A stretch of 64,000 nucleotides of DNA, taken from the NCBI RefSeq assembly GCF_004359215.1, contig NC_090617.1, forward strand, positions 3,436,115 to 3,500,114. The letters run 5' to 3'. Position 1 is the stretch's first letter; each line of letters begins with the position of its first letter. This document shows, one piece after another, positions 43,500 to 54,400 of the stretch. The stretch comes from Bremia lactucae. Lineage: Eukaryota > Oomycota > Peronosporomycetes > Peronosporales > Peronosporaceae. Under the pieces are notes generated by a model. It did not search any database. It worked only from the letters and a program-made list of their open reading frames with translations, and was not told where the DNA came from. Position numbers and translations under genes: made by a program.

Positions 43500-46400
43500 G
43501 TTGACACCGAGTCTTCATTTGTCACGAGACGGAGCTGGAAGATCTAGTGATGAAGATGAATCGCGCTAACTGTGGGCCAAGCAAAGAGGACGTATGTGCG
43601 GTGACGCTAAGAAGTCTACCTGCAAGGTTAGCGTAGCCGTTCCACACGTCGGTGTCATGCTTTAATTTTAGTGACCTCGTGAGCAAACGGATTGCTGAGA
43701 AAGTGCGGCACAAGGACACGGCACGGGCCGAAGAAGCAACGGCTCTGTACACAAGCAAGAGAAACGGCAAGCAGCAAGAATCCGTGCTAAAAGACCGTCA
43801 GGAGCGTGTTTCAACTGTGGCAAGGTCGACAACTATGCTAGAGATTTCCGTTCAAGTCGTGAACCAAGAGAAACACGAGAAGGAGGGCACGACCACTTCA
43901 ACGTCGCATTTATATCAGCGGCTGCTGGGTTTTCGACAGTGGCGCGTCTGCACACATATGCAAGGTCCGGGAAGCTTTTGTGTAGTATAAGGAAGTATGT
44001 CAGACACGCAGTATATCAAGCGCGAGGAGTAATGTGAAGCTCAAGGTCATCGGCCACGGAACGGTGAAGTTACGCGTTTGGACGGGACATGCTTGGATCG
44101 ACGCTTGCCTCGAGAGCACTCTCCATGTTGAAGATCTCTCAAAGAATTTATTCTCGCTAACGGCTGCATCAGCGCGATCAACGACAGTAGAGATCACGCG
44201 TAACGAGTGCGTCGTGAAACGGGGTGGGCTCCAGTTGCCACTTGAAGGAAGCAGGGCTTTCTGATAAACCTCAACGTTGAGGTTGGTGGGGAATGCCACG
44301 TCGTCGAGTGCGAGAGCGATCTATGGCACAGAAGACTGGGTCACTCATCGTACGAGACGATATAGATATGATCAAGGGCGAGGAAATGAAGACCAACGCC
44401 GTGTGTGACGTATGCGCGACGTCCAAACAAGTGCGCAAGTCATTCAAGGCAAGCGAGGAAGACAAGGGACTCAGTGAGAGTGTGCATTCTAACGGCATCG
44501 TGTGCTCCGACGTGCTTGGACCTATCACTCCAGCTTTAAGATCCGGCTTCAAGTACATTGTGAGTTTCATCATGATGAAGAGCCGGTACGTGACGGTTTT
44601 ATTCGTTGCGAAAGAAGAGTGAAGTTGTGAGCGCGTTCTCAAGGTTTTATCGGAAGATCAAGATAGCGTCTCACAAAGATCAAGATTGTTCGAAGTGACA
44701 TCGTGGCGAGTATCGAGACACGGCAATGGACAACTTCTGCAAGCAAAAGTTTATCAAGCAATAGTTCACTGTTCCGTTTAATCCTGAACGAAATGTTATG
44801 GCAAAGCGCATCAATCGAACTCTGGTAGAGATGACGCGCTGCATGCTTAAGAACAGCGGTCTCGCCAAGACTTACTGGCGCGAAGCGTTAATGACAGCGG
44901 CAGACATTCGGAATGTGATTCTGAACTCGTCAAACAAGAAGTCAAGTCCGTACGAGATAGTGTTCAAGCGAAAGCCGCGCATCGACCAATGCACGTGTTT
45001 GGTTCGCAATGCCACACGCACGTAACGAAGGAGAAGCGATAGAAGTTGGACGATTTGGGCGTGAAGTGTTATTTTCTTGGCTACGCAAAGGATCACAAGG
45101 CGTACCGACTACTTAACGCGGATGATGGCTTGATTATGATTTCAAGAAGCGTGACACTTGCTGAGCATTCCACTTCGAAGGGAACGAAAAGGGAAGACGA
45201 GAGAACTATCGACATCATTGAAGATGAAGAAAAGTTGGAGACGTCGAAACTTGACAACAATGGTGTGGAGCTTCCAGCAAATGACGAAAGGCTTCGGACT
45301 CCGCCACTAAGAGCAAGCCCTTGATCCGCTTCGTGTGTTAGTGGTCGCCAAAACGAATCCAGTGTTTAAGGTCAGATTCCTACTCGAGCATCAAGCACGC
45401 CCGGGAGAGACGGCCAAGATGAGTGGATGGTACGACCTGTTCGAAAGAAGTGCAGTGTAGCTCACTACGAACATGATGGAGAACAAGCTTCGATCTACGA
45501 AGAAGTATTAATAAGTAAGAACAAGAAAGAGTGACTGGAAGCGATGAAGAGCGAGATGCAGTCACTCAACGAACATAGCACGTGGACGCTAGTGGACATG
45601 CCACCGAACGAGAAGGCTGTTAGCTGCAAGTGAGTTTTTCGGATCAAGCGCGATCCAAGTGGAAATATTGTCAATGTCAAGGCACGATTATTTGCGAAAG
45701 GATTTACGCAGCGACCAGGGATCGACTTCGTCGAGACTTTTGCGCCAGTGGCACGCAAAGAGTTGATCAATATGGTGTTAGAAATTGCAGCAGCTGAAGA
45801 CTTGGAGGCAGAAAATGTCGACGTTGATACCGCATTCTTGTATAGAGAAGTTGATGAGGAGATCTTCATGGACCAACCCGACGGTTTTGAAGATCAACAA
45901 AATCCGATGAAGAAGTGTTTGCTGCATAAAGGGCTGTATGGCACGAAGCAAGTGGCGTGGCAGTGGAACAGCAAATTAAACCAGCATCTGGAGAACCAAG
46001 GATTCAAAAGCACTTCAGCAGATCCGTGTGTATTCAATCAAGTGTCAAACGACGAATACAGCATCATTATAAACTACGTGGATGGCCTCTTGCTGTTCGG
46101 CAAGACTATGGAGAACGTTACGGACAATAAGAGTGCGCTAAAGCAAGAGTTCAGAATCAAGGAGCAGCTTGGGGGTCTCAAGTACTGCTTGGGGATCGAG
46201 ATTCGCCGCAAGCGCGACGAACACTTGATCAAGATGAGCCAGAAGGCATATATCAGGCGACTCTCCGAAAAGTTCGGAATCGAGCATTGCAAGGACGCGC
46301 ACACACCAGCGGATAACAACTCTAAACTGGTGAAGATGCCTGAAGAGGAAGCGTTTATACCTAAATTTTCGTATCGCGAACTGGTGGGTGCATTAATGTA

Positions 46401-47035
46401 CATAGCGACTTGTACACGACCAGACAATGCGCATGTGGCTGGCGAAGTTGCTAAGTTCTGTGAGCGCTACGGGGAGCCACACTGGGTGGCGGCCAAGCGA
46501 ATTCTCAAGTACTTGAAGACGACTAAAGATATCAGCATTGTATTTAGCGGCGTATACACGGGAGAGATTATTGGATCCGCAGACGCAAACTGGATAGGCG
46601 ACTTAGACACGCGGCGTTCAACGACAGGATATGTGTTCTTCCTGAACGGCGGCACGATCTCATGGAAATCCAAGCGCCACCAACCGTTGCGACATCAAGC
46701 ACCGAAGCAGAGTATATCAGTCTGTACAGCGCAGCTCAAGAGGCAGTCTGGCTTCGAAATTTGATATAGGACTTGAAGTAGAAGCCGAATTTGGCGACGA
46801 CGATTCTTCAAGACAATCAAGGATGTATTGCGGTGGCCAAGAATCCTGTCTACCATTCGCGTACGAAGCACATCGACATCAAATGTCATTTCTTGCGTGA
46901 GAAGGTGGCAAGTGAGGTAATTGCGCTGGAGTACAAGCCGACGGAAGAAATGATCGCGGACGGGTTGACCAAGGCTCTTTCAAGAGATAAGCACACCATG
47001 TTGATTATAGGACTCGGCATGGCGGCATAACGGCA
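43500..47035 (+). mobile_element. Decayed Ty1/copia retrotransposon
   Basis: Plus-strand domains in order. Gag C-terminus at about 43520-43990, with a broken zinc knuckle CFNCGKVDNYARDF (His and last Cys lost). Post-protease region at 44034-44264 (STLHVEDLSKNLFSL). Integrase at about 44470-45000 (SDVLGPITPALRSGFKYIV, then INRTLVEMTRCMLKNSGLA). RT at 45640-46480 (GFTQRPGIDFVETFAPVARK, VDVDTAFLYREVDEEIFMDQP). RNase H to about 47030 (TRRSTTGYVFFLNGGTISWKSK, then AKNPVYHSRTKHIDIKCHF). Several stops and frameshifts break the polyprotein. The RT catalytic box reads YVDG instead of YVDD, losing one metal-binding Asp. Confidence 0.88.
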
Positions 47036-47062
47036 TCACTTCGAGTGCACATCAAAGGAGAA

Positions 47063-47220
47063 TGTTGAAGATTGATGCGTTCATCGAAAGTGTTGCGCTT
47101 TATGCATATGCGAGCACATAGGAAATTTAGCAAGGGATGATACGACAAGAATAATACGGAGAAATAGTGTGTGGAAAATTCATGCTATGTGGCAAGGTTT
47201 AGCACTACTGTAGTTCGAAG
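47063..47220 (+). repeat. 3' LTR start of the copia element
   Basis: A purine-rich AAAGGAGAA precedes TGTTGAAGATTGATG, as expected for a polypurine tract and LTR start. The inverted fragment at 43044-43150 is related. The right boundary is not visible. No same-orientation 5' LTR was found upstream of the element. Confidence 0.55.
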
Positions 47221-47729
47221 CCTTATTTGCGTGAGTATTCACAGCAGACATTATTGAGAAATAGTATTTATTTAATGCAGTTAGAAAGAGTTCCAATACA
47301 TACGCTTCGTGGTCGTCTGTTTCACTTCTCGCAGTCGATCCGTTTCTTCGTGAAACTCCCAACGGCCGTAAATAGTCTCATCGTGGCGGCGGTTACTATG
47401 CACTGGATGCAATTCTGTCAATAACTGCAACTTTCGCTATTCACCTACACCTGTATTAGTTACAAATCGTTATACCAATTCATGGAAGCTGCGAAACCAA
47501 GTGTGCGAGAGGAGCTTCAATCGCATTTTTATCCAATCTTTTTATCTCCTTATTTATTACCAATAAACTGTTATCTCGAAACTTTGCACTTTGCCGAGTA
47601 CGGCGACCTTCACTCTTGCGCGCAACCATTGCGCACGACGCGAGTAAACTACCGCCGACGAAAGTCGACGGAGGCCGCAAGCGCCCTCGGGACGCGCATT
47701 TGCACCTCCCGACGCGGCGAAAAATTACT
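47221..47729. other. Region between copia LTR and kinase gene
   Basis: Probably the rest of the LTR plus the 5' untranslated part of the kinase gene. The frame upstream of 47730 stays open to 47616 but contains no ATG. Confidence 0.4.
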
Positions 47730-50700
47730 ATGGAGGTTATGGATGACAAGGAGAATCAGCCGCCCGAGGCTGCCGTCGAGTCGCTCCAGGAAGAGCTTCC
47801 CTTGCCTACAGTGCGGTACGCTGGCGCACAGGATCAACCGACGCAGATTTTGCACTTTGGTGAGTCTGCGCGCTCTTTGTTTATGTTGGATAAGGCCTCG
47901 GAGAAGCGCCTGCGACTTGTAATTGCGCTTAAGGATGCCCCGCGGTCTGTGGCGAAGTGGCTCGAATTACTTCGTTGCCCTTTGACGGGAAATCCGACTA
48001 GATACAGCAAAATGCGGCTGCTTAGACGTGCGCTGACGTGCATCGACTCCGAGAAGGCACGTCGGACTGCGGGATACACGGAGATAAGCATCATGCTGGC
48101 AAAGCTGAGCGAGTATGTTGGTAATCGTTAATACGACTTCTGAAAGGGTTGACAGTTTTTAAATGTTGGTAGTTCTGAAGCTGGCGTGAGAAAGAGCTTT
48201 TGCGAAATGAAGAGACGCCGAGTGGGTGAGAAACAACCGCTTTTGTATGAGGAGGAGGCTGCTTTTGAGCACGCGACAGGCAACATGGTCACAGCCAAGG
48301 AAATCCTCGAGCGTGGAGTGCAAAAAGAGGCATTTTCGATACTGGAGAAGGAGGAAATGCTTGAAAAGGTTGTTTCGGGCAGAGCAGGATGGGTTGCGGC
48401 CTTTTCAGGCACTCAACATGAGCAAAAGGTATTGGCAATGAAAACACGGATGCAAACATTACGACATCATACAGAAGAGCCATTGAGTATTGTCACTACA
48501 CCACGTGGACTCGATCCCTTTCTACATTCGGCGGAATCCACACCAATTGGTAAAAGACGAGACAGTTCGGAGTCCATGGCAATGACACCATTAGAAGCCA
48601 CGCCAGTCAGTTATACGCGCGTCGAAGCAGGCTACCTGACAGCATCAAAAGTTATTAAAGCACCAGTGCTTACGACACCCTCGCTTCCGACGCGCTCGAA
48701 TTTTAAATCGCAGACGACTTCTAGAAAGACGCAGCTCCTCCCGTTACGTTTTCAGCATGGTATGTCCTAATGTCTTTACAAAATTGATGTGTTGTTGCAC
48801 TAAATAAAGAGAATGCTTTGTTGGTACATATTGACTTCAGCTGGCCCACCGCTTCGTGTGATTGCTATTAATGAAAATCAAAGCGACGATGACGAGGATG
48901 ACGACGCTTTGATGGGAAGTCAAGCTACACCAATAAAACCTGAAAAGGCTGACACTTCAATAAAGGTTTTAGGCTTGAAGCTACTATGTGACGTTTTTTG
49001 GCAGCTGATTTTTTGTGATTGTATCCACAGAAACCTGCGATTAAGTCTCCGAGGGTTATGACGAATTTTTCGAAAAAGCTTACGTTCGATGTGGGAGATA
49101 TAAATCATATCTTGAAATGGAACCCACACAAAGAGAAGGCAAATAAATTGATGAAAAAGGAAAACTTGCCAAGTATCCCTGCAACTGATTTGAAAAGTAT
49201 TGAATTCGATTTTAATCATTCGGCGAAGCCTACAGTATCGGAAGTACTGTTGAAGATTCCTGAGACGTATAAACTACCCGAGAAAGCAACTGGAAATCTG
49301 CCTGAGCTTCCATCAAGAGAAAGAACAGAATCTGAGCTACCATTGAACTGCAGAGATGTGTCGCCTGTCTTGACAGGCGCGCCCGTGACGGTGCACAGTT
49401 CATATGTTTCCGAAAATCCCTCACCACGAGTGCATAGGCCATTCCCGTGGGAACTTAAAACAGATGCAGTGCGGACAGAACCGCTAGAATGGACAAGCTA
49501 TAACATGCCCTATGATGTTGAAGAAAATCGATCTCCAAAGCGCCAACACATGGATCCAGCAGTAGCTGTAGCAACAAAGATCGCGGTTTCGAGCTCACCT
49601 GGCTCTGTGTCGTCGTTGTCGTCTCCATTGGTATCTTCAATGAGCAATACCACACCTCAAGATGCATTAATGTCTCTGACAGGCAAAGTTATGGTATGTG
49701 CATGCTGCCGTTTGCTCACAAGAAGGTCCTACTGATCTTGTAGTTCTGTGCTTCCATAGGTAAACGGTCAGAAATATATAAAGCTAGAGCAAATTGGCAG
49801 TGGTGGGAGCAGCAAAGTTTACCGAATGCTCGGGCCAGATCTTAAAATTTATGCCTTGAAGAAAATCAAGTTGAAGAAACTGGATGCAAAAACCGTCGCT
49901 CAGTTCACAAACGAGATCGAGCTTTTAAAACTGCTGCAAGGGAACCCATACATAATCAAGCTCATTGCTGCAGAACAGGATCTGCAACAGCGGCAGATAA
50001 ATTTGGTAATTCGAGGCTTGTAAGCCCTTTCATTTGAATCGTCACATTAACCTATATGCATTGTTGCGCTTAGATAATGGAACACGGGGAAATCGATCTT
50101 AGCGAGCGTCTTCGAGATTTGAAGGGCGGCATGGATGAAAACATGATTCGAGTAATATGGACTCAAATGCTTAAAGCCGTGAACGCCATTCATCAAAAGC
50201 GAATAATTCATGGTAAGAGCATTGTGGCAGCGAAGTTTGTGAGTAATGTATTAACCTTATTGACCTGCTTAATATTATGATATTTAAGGCGATTTGAAAC
50301 CAGCGAATTTTCTATTTGTAAATGGAGCTCTTAAACTGATTGACTTTGGCATTGCGAAGACAATTTCAAACGACACGACAAACATTGAACGCGATAGTCA
50401 AGTTGGCACAGTCAATTTCATGTCCCCTGAAGCTATTCAGGGCAATTCCACTTCAAATGGCCAGCGTAATCCTAAAGGGAAAATGAAGGTTTGTCAATAA
50501 TTAAAATTTGTAACGAAGCAAAGCTCACGAGCTTCTTTTGTTTACTATCTAGGTTGGGCGTGCAAGCGATATATGGTCGTTGGGGTGCATACTGTACCAG
50601 ATAGTGTACTCAAAGCCTCCATTTGGAGACGTGCAGAACATCATTGAGAAGTTTCGATGCATTATTGATCCAGCAGTTCCAATTAATTTCCCGGCACTGC

Positions 50701-51029
50701 AGAATAAAGACTTGGAAGACGTGATTCGCTCTTGTTTACAAAGAGATCATCGGCTCCGGCCACCAATCGTTGGAGAGAATGGCCTATTGCAACATCTATT
50801 CTTGCGAGTTGGTGGCGCCAGTGCAGCATCAACACCCATGACAATGACCAATGCGCCGCAAGTGCTCTCACAACTCGGTGATTTTATGCGCTCTCAGGGA
50901 GTAGCGGCTAGTCGCGTGAATATGTTCGTGGCCATCGGACAAGATTGTTTGCAAACTGTAAGCAATGGAATTCCTCTACCCTCGAGCTACGTAAGCAATA
51001 ATACACAAGAGCGACGGACGGATATTTAA
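47730..51029 (+). CDS. MPS1: Mps1/TTK-type dual-specificity kinase (spindle assembly checkpoint)
   Basis: Eight exons: 47730-48120, 48181-48759, 48841-48965, 49031-49693, 49760-50005, 50074-50212, 50289-50488 and 50553-51029, giving 939 aa. Introns are 60-81 nt. The first acceptor (GAAG) and the third donor (GTTTTA) are weak and those junctions are less certain. The N-terminus carries a TPR-like region ([39 protein letters not shown]) typical of Mps1/Bub1-type kinases, then a long disordered linker. Kinase domain from residue ~590: Gly-loop GSGGSSKVY (599-607), Lys620, HGDLKPANF with Asp716, DFG (733-735), [11 protein letters not shown], and [11 protein letters not shown]. The [12 protein letters not shown] loop and MSPEAIQ activation segment are characteristic of Mps1/TTK. 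Human TTK phosphorylates kinetochore KNL1 to start checkpoint signalling. Confidence 0.88.
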
Positions 51030-51416
51030 GGTGACATTCGTGCTGAATTTTGTATAAGTGGATCTTTTTGAATATGGGAGTAAGCAGTACCTTTGTAATA
51101 CATTTAATAATGATTAACTCAGTAGACAGTACTTGGACAGGTATGCTGATATTTATGAATTAAAGCAGATAAATAAGTGTAAATGGGACTTGACGCGGAA
51201 CTAATAATGAGAATTGTTTGGTGGAAGAACCATTGAGATGGACAAAAAGGGACCCCGCGCAACAAAACTGACCACCGTTAGTCATCTGTCAACCTGGCGC
51301 CATCATTCCTAGTGTCATCATCAATCCAACTGTCGTACTGTATATCCTAGAGCTTTTCCTTCCCATCTTAGCACTCGGGAATTTTTGTAGTCGAAATTAT
51401 CTCAAAGGATTCAAGA
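51030..51416. other. Intergenic between kinase and helicase-AAA gene
   Basis: 387 nt with the kinase 3' end and the promoter of the next gene. Nothing else was recognised. Confidence 0.5.
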
Positions 51417-54400
51417 ATGGCTGACAGTCGTGACGGAGATCGCCGTGATAGAAACAATGAAGCGGGTAGATGGTCACATGACAATCGTACCTATGGTACT
51501 GGCCGAGGTCGTGGTCGTGGTCGAGGTCAAGGTCGAGGTCGAGGAAGTGACCGAGGCAGGGGACGTGGTTTTCAGGGTAGTAGTTCAGAAAGTCGAGGAC
51601 CATCCCTGCCACTCAATCCGTCGAATCTCCAGTTTGTACGCTCGGTATTGAAAACGTGTCCGAATCACAAGCTACAGACAGTAGTTGAGCAAATGGACAA
51701 GGCGTGGCTGAGTAGCTGGCAAGGTATTGACGCGCTTCCTTTGGATGGATTAAAAGTGCTGCTATCGGCATTGTCAAGATTACCGTATTCAGTATCGATC
51801 GCTCCACCCCCACTTTCTGCAATATGCAAAGCGGTGAGTGCATTACTGGGCCAAACTGCACACTTGCAACGAAGGGAAGAAGCTTTGGATGGTAATGATG
51901 AAACACTTGAAATTGTGGAACTAGTTGAACGCGTCGTTCAGCGATTGTTGAAATTTACGTGGGATTTGGAAAAAGATGACGTTAAAGATGCTTTAGATGG
52001 AATGATTGCGGATGCCGATACAAAACTAAATCTCCGTCTAAAAACTCATCGTCCAATTCGTGATCGACTGTCAACGCTTTTGACTGAGATGGACAAATCT
52101 TGGACAATCAAAGTCAAAAGACGGAATGCAACCCACTTACAGAAACGGGGAGCAGCCCCTGATTGGCGTCACCCGACGGTGGCGTGGCTTGTTGATTACA
52201 AACATTTTCAACCAACCGTGCTGCCGAAGTTGCAGCACCCCCGCACAGGTGAAGGACGGGTGTATGAAAGCAGTGATGAATACTTTACGACCATTGTAAA
52301 CTTGTGGATTGGAATGACGTTTGTAGAAGGAAATAATGCATTGCTGCCTCACTGCACCGTAAGAATGGGCGACTCGGCGTGCGATCAACCTTTGTGGCCA
52401 TTTCCAGGAAAACAAACCTCGATTAATTGCCGAAATTCTCAATGCAATGGGTATGCGACCTTTGTGTGTGCTCATCGGCAGCATGTAAAGGGTTATTGCA
52501 CCAACTGTGCGAATGAATACCAGAGGCGACTTCGTGGTCCTCCCTCTAAATACGCGTCTACCCACATTTACGATGGTAAGGTTTCTCAGGTCAAATACGA
52601 TGGCACGATACGAATTGAACAAGTGGCATCGCGTCGACCGCCGTTGAAACCAATTCATTGGAAGACAACGAAGCGTTTGTCGAGCCCCAATCTTGTTGGT
52701 GTCGTACGACTTGGGAATCGAGAGGCCTCTCTGAGAGCGACAGATGAAATATATTGGGCGGAAATTATATTTCAGGGCAAGAGTTTTGACGAATTTAGAG
52801 CTCGTGAGCAAGGGTGTCTAACCTTTCGTTTGCTTCAGTATCTTGATACACCGGGCAATGCGATGTTGACTCACAATCCTGCTGTTGGAGATGCTGTGGC
52901 CATTATTGATTGTCAAACGTTTGTTCCCGAGTTTATTCCCGTATTAAAAGCTCTCGAGATGCAGCGTCAAATGCCTGTGCCATTTCAAAATGGTGCTTTA
53001 CTGAATTTGTGTGACCAATCCAGTCTTGGACCAAGATTTGATGGGGAGCGATTCGATGCCGATGAAGACGCCATCACTTTCGTGGCGGAGAGTGATGTGT
53101 TGATTCGGAACGTGATACAGCTGTCGCTTCTTGATCCTATTGTGGATATTCGACGGGATGAAGCATTACGCTGTCGATTAGAGACCTCTTTAGAGTGTCT
53201 CGTACGAAGCGCATCGCTGGATCCTGGACAATTGAAAAGTTTTACGGAGGCTTTGATGTTCCCAGTGCATTGTACACAAGGCCCTCCAGGGACTGGCAAA
53301 TCGTACTTGGGAGTCGTTGTGGTTCGCGCATTGCTCATTATCCGGGATGTATGGAAACTCAAAAATAGGGAAATTGGTGACCCTCCGATTCTCGTTCTTT
53401 CGTACAAGAATCACGCAATTGACGAGTTTTTATTGGATTTACTTCGATCAGAACCGACGTTAAATCATACTAGCACAGCAAGAAACGGTTTTGTCGTTGG
53501 CAAATACTACTTGAATAACGGTTTTAAGAAATTGGTCCGTATTGGAGGAGGATGTAGCGAACCGGAGTTGGAGCCGTATCGTGAACGTAATGTCGCTTTT
53601 TCGGACCCTCGTGTTCGCATGGTCTCGCAATTAATTGAAGATTGTCAAGGACTGCGTGATCAGTGGCACCAATTTCGAGACTGTTTCTCTCCCATTACCG
53701 AAGCCCAAACAATTATGAATGCTGGTGCCGTATCGTTGAGTCGAGAGGAGTTAATATCGGTGCAAAATGTGGTAGCAGTCATGGTATCTGCCGTGGCGAT
53801 GCTTTTAAAGCTGACAGAATGGTTTTCAGAATACGACGAGAAAAAATCAATGGCAGCGTTAGAAGTAGAAGCAAAGGATGATATAGAGACGGAGGATTTA
53901 GCCATGGAAGAGGATGCTTCGCTGGATAATTTAGCACAAATACTGGCAGCAAAGCCAAAATTGGTCAATGATGACATCGTAGAATTGTACAATGGTATTA
54001 AGCACTATGACTCTGCAATTGACCCGACGGAAGTGCTATATCAGTGGTTATTGGGCTTTATTCCTCTCCCTGTTTGTGCGTACGATAATACGTGCTCAAA
54101 TGTACGTTGTGAAACGGGTCTGTTTTGTCTTGAACATTCATGCCAATTTAGTCACGATGGAAAGGAGTTGTGCCTCGAGAAAGTGGTGCATAAACAAGTG
54201 TATTGCACAAAACATTTGTGTGTAGCTGAAGAATGCTCAAATTGTCGGATAAACGATGTGCAGTTGTATTGTGACGACCACGCATGCTTTGTATGCTTGG
54301 TTCGAGAAGCACAGGCGAAAATTGCTGTCGAAGATCCTCCTCGAAACACGTGCGACCAGCATCCACTGTGTTGGCGTCAAGAAGACGCGTGTGATGAAGT

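Noticed and set aside
47616..48131. Stand-alone 171-aa protein upstream of the kinase
   Set aside because: It starts with TTG and is better read as the first exon (from ATG 47730) of the Mps1-type kinase, whose TPR-like region continues in the next exon.
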